In this document: positions 1-8,110 of the stretch, piece by piece
Layout of the letters: every line of letters begins with the position of its first letter
Position numbering within the stretch: position 1 is the stretch's first letter
Source: Acidobacteriota bacterium
GTDB lineage: Bacteria; Acidobacteriota; UBA4820
Length of the DNA stretch: 61,172 bases
Assembly (NCBI GenBank): GCA_029559035.1
Contig: JAKQCT010000050.1
Location: 1 to 61,172, forward strand
Direction: 5' to 3'
Position numbers and translations under genes: made by a program
The notes under the pieces: generated by a model
Told to the model about the DNA's origin: nothing
What the model saw: only the letters and a program-made list of their open reading frames with translations
Database searches by the model: none

Positions 1-1
1 C

Positions 2-1822
2 ACACAGATGATCTATATTCCATCCAACGGTACAGGATATCAGCTTTATCAATGGCCGACAGGCAACTATGCCTATTGCGAGGACCAGTGGAAAATGACC
101 GCCGACTGTTCAGGAAGGGGATATGCCATCAATCCTGATCCCTGGTGCAACACCCCGACGATATACTCCCTGCCGGGCAATGTTCCTGTTGCCATGCTTC
201 CAGCCGGCCTGACGACTGACGGATTGGATTATATAACTCATGACGGTTACGGCAACCTTTTTGTCAGCACCAAACACACAGGCACGAATAATGATGTAAT
301 AAGGCGCATCACGCCGCAGGATATGCCGCAAGGTTACTACGACTGCTTTACCTGCTGTCCTGATGACCCCGATGAAACATGCAAGGACGGGGTGGGAGAC
401 ATTAACGAATGCGAAGAAGAAGGGCTTGCGATAGAAATGATATTAGATTCTGAAGAAATGACAGAGGATAATCCAATAATAATTTGCCTATTGCCCACAG
501 GAGGTGAATTTATCCAGGATGTCCTTTTAGGCAAGACGCCCGTCTTAAATTTCCGTTGGAAGGATTGCAAGGGAGGCCTTGAGACAGCGAATTGGTCGAT
601 TAGCGAAGAAACCGTATCCACCGAAGCGAATATTGACTTGCAAAAAAGTCTTTTCCCTGACAAACCTGAGGTTATATTCTCTTCAAACCAGAAACAAGGA
701 CAAGGAAATAACCTGCAATTTCAAACAGTGCACACGGGAAGTTTCAAGATCACTCTTACGCCAAATATCCATCAAGGCAATCAAGTTACGGTTGTTTTCA
801 ATATTACAAAACCGGCCAAGCTGGGAACAACCTACAATAAATACGACACGGAAATAATCGAATACGCCGATAAATACGGGATACCGCCGCAGTATCTGAA
901 AGGGCATGTTCATAAGGAGGCGAAAAAAGATGAGGGACAATACATGGCTGACTCTTTTAGATATGAACCTCTTACTTGGGATGTAAAAGGGATGAGAGTA
1001 TCCGGATGGAGTGAATCAAAATGGATCAATAAAGGGTCAAGGAAAGATACGTTTGGTTACCCTAATGGATCAGCTCTTGAAGGAGTTATAGATAAGGTGA
1101 ATTCTTTCTGTTATGGAACTATAAATATACCAGAACCAACATCCGCCCCCTTGTATAACTGCACTCCCTATACAGAATACTCAGAGGATAACGACGACAC
1201 TCTGTCTGATAATCCCAAACCTGTGAAAGTTATAGATGTATTCAATTTCAATAATGGGTGGGCCCAAGGCAGCTATCCGCAAGTCCTTTATGGCAGAGAC
1301 ACCTCATGCCCTGATCCCTGTGTGCCAAGGCAAAATTGGAGCATTTTAGCATTTCATGGGAATCAATATTTCTGTGGTTGTTCGAGCACGCCTGAAACAG
1401 CATGCCCTGAACAAGAAAGCATTGTTGAATGGCTGACAGATATTTCCAATGTTAGTAAATATGCACAAATCCCCGTTTGTTCCAGCTATGGGTTAATGCA
1501 AATAATGTATTTTACAGCGACTACCACATTGCAATGGATGAAGGACGATAGCAATCTTTCTCATCGAAGGCCGGAACTTCTTTTTGAGCCCGAAACAAAT
1601 CTTAATTTAGGTTGTTATCAAAATGCAATAAATATGAGATATTTTGCGATTGAAAATTCCACTTCTGAGGACGCTTATAATGAAGCTCTAAAAAATGGAT
1701 TTCAAGCATATAATGTCGGATTAGCCGGATTAATAGAAAAAATCGAAAGAGGAGAACAAGTTAATTATGGATATGCCACAGAAGTCCGAGATAACGCTAT
1801 TCTTTTTGAGCCAACCAAATAG
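2..1822 (+). CDS. Partial lytic-transglycosylase-like protein
   Basis: The frame is open to the left edge, and the first Met (base 8) has neither a signal peptide nor a ribosome binding site, so the N-terminus is probably outside the window. About 604 residues are visible. The C-terminal half has the pieces of a soluble lytic transglycosylase (lysozyme-like) fold: a candidate catalytic Glu at residue 304 (GHVHKEAK), GLMQI at 495-499, AYNVG at 567-571 and YATEV at 589-593, numbered from base 8. In ordinary family members the Glu and the GLMQ motif lie fewer than 25 residues apart. Here about 190 residues, including several Cys, separate them. The N-terminal half is Cys-rich and was not recognised. 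Peptidoglycan cleavage is inferred from the motifs only. The gene is AT-rich compared with genes to its right, and the next gene follows after 12 bases in the same direction. Confidence 0.6.
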   Translation, partial: TQMIYIPSNGTGYQLYQWPTGNYAYCEDQWKMTADCSGRGYAINPDPWCNTPTIYSLPGNVPVAMLPAGLTTDGLDYITHDGYGNLFVSTKHTGTNNDVIRRITPQDMPQGYYDCFTCCPDDPDETCKDGVGDINECEEEGLAIEMILDSEEMTEDNPIIICLLPTGGEFIQDVLLGKTPVLNFRWKDCKGGLETANWSISEETVSTEANIDLQKSLFPDKPEVIFSSNQKQGQGNNLQFQTVHTGSFKITLTPNIHQGNQVTVVFNITKPAKLGTTYNKYDTEIIEYADKYGIPPQYLKGHVHKEAKKDEGQYMADSFRYEPLTWDVKGMRVSGWSESKWINKGSRKDTFGYPNGSALEGVIDKVNSFCYGTINIPEPTSAPLYNCTPYTEYSEDNDDTLSDNPKPVKVIDVFNFNNGWAQGSYPQVLYGRDTSCPDPCVPRQNWSILAFHGNQYFCGCSSTPETACPEQESIVEWLTDISNVSKYAQIPVCSSYGLMQIMYFTATTTLQWMKDDSNLSHRRPELLFEPETNLNLGCYQNAINMRYFAIENSTSEDAYNEALKNGFQAYNVGLAGLIEKIERGEQVNYGYATEVRDNAILFEPTK

Positions 1823-1834
1823 ATGGAGGTCAAA

Positions 1835-3199
1835 ATGCAAAGGATGAAGATATATGTTTTCTTTTTCGTAATTTGTTTTTCAGTCAGCGTATTTTCTTTT
1901 TCAATGTCGGAAGATAAATTGGTGAATTTATTCCTTCAAAACAGCCCTGAATATTTAAGCCAATGTTGTGAAAAATATGGTGGAATAGGATCGCTTGTAT
2001 GTATGCAAGGGGACATTGTGGCCATATCTAACGCGTTGCAAGATAGAACAAAAACGAGCGCTTTTCAATATCTTCCCTTTTCTTTGCCTGGTGATTCAGC
2101 GGAATATCTTCTTCTTGCTTGGTTTGGATGCCCACTTGAAAGAGGATGGTGGAAGCTCCTTAAAACAATTGATGGGGGACAAACCTTCCAGCAAGTATGT
2201 GAAATAGAAAATGCCATAGGATCAGGTGCTTCTTGGAATTACCGATTAGTGGATTTGACAGCCGATGGTTTTCCTGAATTAATTGAACAGGGGGAGGGGT
2301 TTGGATCTACGGGAAAGCCTGGTGAAACAATTCATATATGGCAATGGAAATCGGGTCGGTTTAGTTCAATATTGCCTTGTCTTTTGCCAGATAAAGCATG
2401 TGGCGAATACACATCGACTTATATTGCAATAGATGATCTTGATGGCGATGGCTTTTCAGAAATAATAGTTGGGCCAGAATTGAGGATGGATAAAGACGAA
2501 GGAGGGAATATAACATGGATTCCATTGGAACATAGTTCCTATGTGCTTCATTACGACGGCTCCATGTATGTCAAATGGTACGAGATTGACCCCAATGACG
2601 CTATTCCGATCTATATCCCTTCCCTCGGCGCTTTCCATCCCTCGACGCTTCCTTTATCCGAGCTGTCAAACCCGGGAAACGGAAAAATAAAAGTTTTTAT
2701 CTCCGACCCAGCAGGGTCTTTGACCGCAGACAATTTTGTGACAAGCTCTTTTGAATTCGCTGGAACCTCTTTGTCTTTTAAGAAAATCTGGAAAAACAAC
2801 AAGCAGCCGGATGAATCTTCTGCAAATTTTGAATTTGTCGGATGCCCCGTGAAGCAGTTCGTAAGGAACAGCCAGGGCGAATGGCAGACAAACCCCTCCG
2901 ATCCGTTCATCCTGAGCCCCGACCAGAAGATGGAATACCATTTCGTCGGAAAGTATGTCGAGCTTGAGGTATCAAGGGGCATGATTTTTCCGGCGATCCT
3001 TGAAAAATCCCAAAAGTTTTTCAATGACAATCCTATGAAGGACGCTTATTTTACTACGATTCCTATTCGAGCAAAATTCACCAATAATAAGATATCCCAG
3101 GCTGCCGCCCTCATCTGCATCAAGAAAACAGGCAACGCCGAGGCTAATACGACAAAGGAAATGAAATCGATGGATAAATCCACCGAGGGGAGAAAGTAG
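1835..3199 (+). CDS. Secreted FG-GAP/VCBS-like hypothetical protein
   Basis: A 454-residue protein with an N-terminal signal peptide (MQRMKIYVFFFVICF, then a hydrophobic Ser/Phe-rich stretch). The start at 1835 is preferred over the ATG at 1823 because GGAGGT lies 4 bases upstream of 1835 and the signal peptide begins there. Two Asp-rich segments (DLTADGFPEL near residue 143 and DDLDGDGFSEI near residue 201) resemble the calcium-binding loops of FG-GAP/VCBS propeller repeats. The rest is not recognised. It follows the transglycosylase-like gene almost directly, so the two are probably co-transcribed. The first ~750 bases of the gene are clearly AT-richer than its last ~500 bases, which look like the host average. 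Function unknown. Confidence 0.6.
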   Translation: MQRMKIYVFFFVICFSVSVFSFSMSEDKLVNLFLQNSPEYLSQCCEKYGGIGSLVCMQGDIVAISNALQDRTKTSAFQYLPFSLPGDSAEYLLLAWFGCPLERGWWKLLKTIDGGQTFQQVCEIENAIGSGASWNYRLVDLTADGFPELIEQGEGFGSTGKPGETIHIWQWKSGRFSSILPCLLPDKACGEYTSTYIAIDDLDGDGFSEIIVGPELRMDKDEGGNITWIPLEHSSYVLHYDGSMYVKWYEIDPNDAIPIYIPSLGAFHPSTLPLSELSNPGNGKIKVFISDPAGSLTADNFVTSSFEFAGTSLSFKKIWKNNKQPDESSANFEFVGCPVKQFVRNSQGEWQTNPSDPFILSPDQKMEYHFVGKYVELEVSRGMIFPAILEKSQKFFNDNPMKDAYFTTIPIRAKFTNNKISQAAALICIKKTGNAEANTTKEMKSMDKSTEGRK

Positions 3200-3227
3200 A
3201 GAGCCTTATAAAAAGTATAAGAGAATA

Positions 3228-4400
3228 ATGACTCTGATGGACTCGAACAAGCCTTCGCTCCTCAAGCTCGCGCTCGCCTTCTTCAAGATCGGCCTCACTT
3301 CGTGGGGCGGGCCGGCGATCATCGCGCAGATAAAGAAAGAGACCGTCGATAAAAAGAAATGGGTCACCGAGGAGGAGTTCAAGGAATCGCTGGGCTTCTG
3401 CCAGATGCTCCCCGGCGCGATAGCCGTGCAGACATCGGCCCATGTCGGGTACAGGATCGCGGGCGCGGCAGGTTCCGTCGCGGCTTTCATCGCTTACACG
3501 ATCCCGACGGTCGTTTTCATGTTCATCCTCTCCTTCGTCTATTTCAGGTTCGAAGGAGTTCCGTCCTTTATCAACCTGTTCGACGGCCTCGGGCTGGTGG
3601 TGGTCGCGATCATCGCGGACGCCATCCTTTCGATGAGGAAAGTCGCCATAAGCAACATGCGCGGGCTCGTCCTCGCCTTCCTCGCCGCCGCGGCTCTCCT
3701 GATGAAGGCGCCTCCCGTCGCCGTGCTTCTATGCTCCTGCCTCATCGGGGTCGTCATCTTCGACAAGAGGGCGCAGAGGGACGAGCTGAACAGGATAAAG
3801 ACCTCCGTTTTTCTGAAAAGGCTATACGGCCCGCTTCTATGCGCCGCTGTTTTCTTCGCGGGGCTGTTTCTTGCGGGCGTTTATTCCCCCGGCCTCAGGG
3901 ACCTCGGCCTCAGCATGACGAAGGTGAACCTTCTCGCCTTCGGGGGCGGATACACCGCTGTCGCCGTAATGTACCAGGAGAGCGTCCTCAGGACAGGCTG
4001 GCTCACGATGAAGGAGTTCGTGAACGGCCTCGCCCTCGGCCAGGTTACTCCCGGGCCCGTGATAATCACTGCCACTTTCATCGGATACAAGGTGGGCGGC
4101 TTCCGGGGCGCTTCCGTGGCGACGGTCTTCGTCCTTCTGCCTTCGTACCTTATCCTTGTTTTTCTTTCGCCCTTCTTCAACGAGCTCAGGTCGCTCCCCT
4201 TCGTCGGCAGGATGACCCAGGGGCTTCTCTCAGCCTTCATGGGGATGCTTTTCCAGCTCCTCGTTCATCTTTCGCGGGAATCGCTAACGCAGTGGTGGAC
4301 GCTCCTGCTGCTCGCCGCGTATTTCATCCTTCTCAGGTTCAAGGTTTCGCCGATATTCCTGGTCGCGGCTTCGCTGGTCATATCCGCGATTATGAACTGA
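3228..4400 (+). CDS. chrA: ChrA-family (chromate/CHR) transporter
   Basis: A 390-residue polytopic membrane protein with the two-half layout of long-chain CHR transporters. The N-terminal half has the hallmark FFKIGLTSWGGPAI segment followed by the MLPGAIAVQ motif. The C-terminal half repeats the pattern with AFGGGYTAV and GQVTPGPVIITATFIGY. Characterised members export chromate by proton-driven transport, but most homologues in anaerobes are untested, so the substrate here is inferred. The start at 3228 has only a weak ribosome binding site; the ATG at 3237 is a possible alternative. It lies 28 bases after the previous gene, but its base composition differs and it is probably a separate unit. 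Confidence 0.85.
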   Translation: MTLMDSNKPSLLKLALAFFKIGLTSWGGPAIIAQIKKETVDKKKWVTEEEFKESLGFCQMLPGAIAVQTSAHVGYRIAGAAGSVAAFIAYTIPTVVFMFILSFVYFRFEGVPSFINLFDGLGLVVVAIIADAILSMRKVAISNMRGLVLAFLAAAALLMKAPPVAVLLCSCLIGVVIFDKRAQRDELNRIKTSVFLKRLYGPLLCAAVFFAGLFLAGVYSPGLRDLGLSMTKVNLLAFGGGYTAVAVMYQESVLRTGWLTMKEFVNGLALGQVTPGPVIITATFIGYKVGGFRGASVATVFVLLPSYLILVFLSPFFNELRSLPFVGRMTQGLLSAFMGMLFQLLVHLSRESLTQWWTLLLLAAYFILLRFKVSPIFLVAASLVISAIMN

Positions 4401-4483
4401 AAAGCCGGCGGGGAGATCTGAAACGGCTTGAATAAACGCATCCGTTCTGATAATCTCTAATCTAATTCATGTCAGGGGGGAAT

Positions 4484-7400
4484 ATGGGTCAATACGCCTG
4501 TGTGTTTGTTCTTGGGGTGGCAGGGTTCATCTATCTTCTGGTCCTTTGCCTGGGAAAAGCTTCGCAGACGGAAGTAAACAAGCTGAAAGGCTCCGTGGAT
4601 TTCCTTGAATCCAGGATGAAACAGCTAAGCGAGCGGCTCTCGAGGATCGAAAAGACGGGGGTCCAGCCGGCGGCGGACATTCCTGTTGCCGAGGAGAAAA
4701 AGGCGGAGGCGGTCAAGAAGACCGCCGCGGCCGAAAAGCAGGTCGAGAAGATGGCCGTGGACCTCGGACCTCCACCCGAAGCGGTAGCTGAAAAGAAGGA
4801 GGAAACGCCGGCGGAAAAGATCGTCGAACCCTCTCCCGCTCCGGTCGCTCCGCCGTCTCCGCCTGTCGTCCCGAAACCTGCTCCTCCTCCGCCCCCCAGG
4901 CCTCCCGCGCCGCCTTCAGGCGTGGCTCCCCCGAAGACGCCCGCGTCGTCTCCGTTCGCCCGTCAGCCCGTGCAGGCGCCGCCCCCCGTTCCTCTATCCG
5001 TCCGGCTCAAGGGGCTGGAAAAAAAGATCGGCATATACCTGGCGGTATGGATAGGCTCCATCACCATAGCGATCGCCGGGGGCTTCCTGGTCAAGTACTC
5101 GATCGAGAGGAACCTTATCTCCGACACGATGAAGATCGCGCTTGCGACCCTCCTGGGAACCGCCCTTCTCGTCGCGGGAGAGGCGCTCAGAAAGAAGACT
5201 TTCGCCACCGCCCAGGGAGCGAGCGCCGCGGGGGTGGCCGTCCTTTACGCGGCGTTTCTCGCGGGGACCGTGCTTTACAAGGACATATTCTCTCCAGCGA
5301 CGGGCTTCGCTCTCCTCTGCCTGGTCACGGCCGCCGCGATAGTCCTCTCCCTCAGGCAGGGGATCATCGTCGCAATAATAGGCCTCATCGGAGGGTTCTT
5401 CACTCCGTACCTGATAGGACAATACTCCGCGGAACCGTCGAGGCTTTTCCTTTACATGATCCTTCTGCAGGGCGCCCTCGCCTTCGTCACGCAGAAGAGG
5501 AACTGGAAGGGGCTGGCGTTCCTCACCTTCCTCCTGGGAATAGCGGCAGTCATCCAGAAGCTGTTCGTCCAGATGAACAGAACGGATTCTCTCTGGGTGG
5601 GTATCTTCATCCTCATATCGGCGGGGCTGTTCGTGCTGTTGTCGAGGCGGTTCCGCCGGGAAGGAGGCACGGAAGACTCTTCCTTCAGCCTTCCTTTCGA
5701 GCACATCCTTTCGAACATCAGCGTGGTGGCGGCGCTCGTTTCGGTGGCGGCGCTGGCGGTGAAAAGCAACTTTTCCCCCGAGCAGTGGCTGTTCCTCGGG
5801 ATCCTCGGCGCGGCCACGATCATGCTCGCCGTCTTCGACCAGAAATACGAAAAACTGCCGATCGTCTCTTTCGTCCTCATCACGGTCCTCATGACGGGCT
5901 GGATATTCGGCCAGCTGAGCAAGGAGAGGTCCACGACGGAGGTCTTCATGGTCTGCGCCGGGTTCCTTCTGCTCTACGGGCTCGTTCCATTCTTCATTCT
6001 TTTCCGCGGCAAGATGCCGACCTTGTGGGGCGTCCTGTCGTGCCTGGGCGGGATCGTGCCTTCCATCCTCGCCTGGATCGCCGACAGGAGGGGAGAGCAC
6101 CTCGTCCCGCACTGGGGGGTCGTCGCTATCGCCCTCGGGCTTCTCTACCTGATAATGGCTGTAGTGTGCCGCAAAATGGCGGAGAAGGACGGCGCTTTCA
6201 CGGAGGCGCTCGCGTCTTTCTGCGTCGCCACGACCGTGTTCGTCAGTTTCGCCATACCGCTGGAGCTCAAGAGGGAGTGGATATCCGTCGGCTGGGCGCT
6301 CGAGGCAATGGCCCTCGGATGGCTGCTCGACCGGTTCAGGATCAAGGTCATAGGCTATCTCGGGGTGCTGGTCTCTCTGCTCGCGGCGGGAAGGCTGCTG
6401 TTGAACCCGTCCGTCTTCAAGTACCCGATAGGCGAGGTCCCCGTCCTGAACTGGTTCCTTTACGGATACGGCATACCCGCGGGCGCATTCGCCCTTGCCG
6501 CGGTCTTCTACAGAAAGGCGCGGTGGTTCAGGCAGTCGCGGTATTTCGCGTGGCTCTCGGGCGCTTTCACCTTCGCGCTCCTTTCGCTTGAAACGAGACA
6601 TTATTTCCATCCGTCGAACTTTCCGCACGGAAGCACCGGTTCGATCGAATGGGCGACTTATTCGAACGTCTGGCTGATCGCGGCCCTGATCCTCCTAATC
6701 TTGTCGAGGAGGATAAAGAGCGACAACATGGCTGAGGTCGGAGCGGCCTTCATGTGGGTCAGCATGGCCAAGATAGTCGTTGTGGACGTCATCGCGCAGA
6801 ACCCCCTGATAACGAAGTTCGACACCGGCGAATTCCCCCTGTTCAACTGGCTCCTCTACATATACGCGGTGCCTCTGGCAGTAATGTTCCTCGCGAGGCG
6901 GCTCCACTTCAGGCAGGCCGGCTCTCCTTCGTCACTCATCAGCGCGAGCTACCTCCTGAATCACCTGCTCGCCTTCGTGCTCGTTTCGCTGGAGGTGAGG
7001 CATTTCTTCCATCCCGGGGTCATGACGGGTGGAAAGTTCACTCTCGTCGAGTGCGCGACCTACAGCCATTTCTGGATACTTCTCGCGGCTCTCCTGCTGG
7101 TTTTCAGATTCAAGTTCGAAACCCCGTTCTCGCTGCCGGCGGCCGTGATCATTCTCGTGTTCGCGATCGTAAAGATCTTCATGGGAGAGGTGACCAAGTT
7201 CAGCCCTGTCGTGGCTCACCACGATGTGGGCAACCTGCCCGTCCTGAACTGGCTGATCTATGTTTATCTCGTCCCGGCGGCCCTTCTCTACCTCGTTTAC
7301 AGGATCACGAAGCTTGGCAAGGAGGCCTTCGACACCCTCGGAAGGGGGTTGCCTCTCGTGTTTTTCTCCCTCGGGCTGGTCTTCCTCACTTTCGAGGTGC

Positions 7401-8110
7401 GCCAGTTCTTCCACGGGGCGTTCCTGGACGGGGGCAACATCTTTTTGAACGAATCCGCCACCTACAGCCACCTCTGGCTTGTCCTCGCGGCCCTGCTGAT
7501 CATCATCCACATGAAGTTCAGGACGCCTTTCGCCGCCGAAGCTGCTTACCTGCTGGTGCTGGTTTCCATGGCCAAGATAATCCTCAGGGACGTGCTCTGG
7601 GCGAGCCCTCTCTTCTATAACCACGACGTGGGATCGCTCCCGGTCCTGAACTGGCTGGTCTACGTCTATTTCCTGCCGATACTTCTTCTCTACGGCGTCT
7701 TCAGGATCTCGGAGGACAGCGGGGCGCTCAAGGGGATAAAACCCTTTCTTCTCTATTTCTCGATGTTCCTCAGCCTCTTCTTCCTCACTCTGGAAGTCAG
7801 GCAGTTCTTCCACGGCAATTTCATCGACGACCGGACCATCCTTCAAAGCGAGAACTACGCCTACTCTGTGGCGTGGATCGTCTATTCGTTCGCCCTGCTG
7901 ATCTTCGGGGTGATAAAAGACAATCGTTTCTCCAGGATGGCTTCCCTGGTGGTCATCTACCTTGCCGTCGCCAAGGTCTTCGTTTACGACCTGAGGCATC
8001 TCAAGGACCTTTACAGGGTGGCTTCTTTCCTCGGCCTCGGGATCAGCCTTCTGGCGATATCATACCTTTACCAGAGATTCGTCTTCGGATCGGGAGATAA
8101 AGATCAATGA
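4484..8110 (+). CDS. DUF2339 multi-pass membrane protein
   Basis: A 1208-residue inner-membrane protein of the DUF2339 family. It starts with one membrane anchor, then a short coiled coil (residues ~25-55), a Lys/Glu then Pro-rich linker (to ~170) and some thirty hydrophobic helices. The second half holds at least four imperfect tandem units of about 140-170 residues. Each contains a PVLNWLxYxY-like helix, then an LEVRHFFH-like motif, then an ATYSHxW-like helix. The ATG at 4484 has an AGGGGGG tract just upstream and is preferred to the ATG at 4469. The stop overlaps the start of the DUF3999 gene (ATGA), so the two are translationally coupled; this pairing is common in other genomes. The biochemical role of the family is not known. 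Confidence 0.8.
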   Translation: MGQYACVFVLGVAGFIYLLVLCLGKASQTEVNKLKGSVDFLESRMKQLSERLSRIEKTGVQPAADIPVAEEKKAEAVKKTAAAEKQVEKMAVDLGPPPEAVAEKKEETPAEKIVEPSPAPVAPPSPPVVPKPAPPPPPRPPAPPSGVAPPKTPASSPFARQPVQAPPPVPLSVRLKGLEKKIGIYLAVWIGSITIAIAGGFLVKYSIERNLISDTMKIALATLLGTALLVAGEALRKKTFATAQGASAAGVAVLYAAFLAGTVLYKDIFSPATGFALLCLVTAAAIVLSLRQGIIVAIIGLIGGFFTPYLIGQYSAEPSRLFLYMILLQGALAFVTQKRNWKGLAFLTFLLGIAAVIQKLFVQMNRTDSLWVGIFILISAGLFVLLSRRFRREGGTEDSSFSLPFEHILSNISVVAALVSVAALAVKSNFSPEQWLFLGILGAATIMLAVFDQKYEKLPIVSFVLITVLMTGWIFGQLSKERSTTEVFMVCAGFLLLYGLVPFFILFRGKMPTLWGVLSCLGGIVPSILAWIADRRGEHLVPHWGVVAIALGLLYLIMAVVCRKMAEKDGAFTEALASFCVATTVFVSFAIPLELKREWISVGWALEAMALGWLLDRFRIKVIGYLGVLVSLLAAGRLLLNPSVFKYPIGEVPVLNWFLYGYGIPAGAFALAAVFYRKARWFRQSRYFAWLSGAFTFALLSLETRHYFHPSNFPHGSTGSIEWATYSNVWLIAALILLILSRRIKSDNMAEVGAAFMWVSMAKIVVVDVIAQNPLITKFDTGEFPLFNWLLYIYAVPLAVMFLARRLHFRQAGSPSSLISASYLLNHLLAFVLVSLEVRHFFHPGVMTGGKFTLVECATYSHFWILLAALLLVFRFKFETPFSLPAAVIILVFAIVKIFMGEVTKFSPVVAHHDVGNLPVLNWLIYVYLVPAALLYLVYRITKLGKEAFDTLGRGLPLVFFSLGLVFLTFEVRQFFHGAFLDGGNIFLNESATYSHLWLVLAALLIIIHMKFRTPFAAEAAYLLVLVSMAKIILRDVLWASPLFYNHDVGSLPVLNWLVYVYFLPILLLYGVFRISEDSGALKGIKPFLLYFSMFLSLFFLTLEVRQFFHGNFIDDRTILQSENYAYSVAWIVYSFALLIFGVIKDNRFSRMASLVVIYLAVAKVFVYDLRHLKDLYRVASFLGLGISLLAISYLYQRFVFGSGDKDQ

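Noticed and set aside
5047-6591. 514-codon frame on the plus strand inside the DUF2339 gene
   Set aside because: Off-frame, Arg/Pro/Gly-rich product without any recognisable domain.
4994-6628. 544-codon frame on the minus strand opposite the DUF2339 gene
   Set aside because: Arg/Glu-rich low-complexity product typical of antisense reading in GC-rich DNA; the plus-strand frame has clear membrane helices and repeats.
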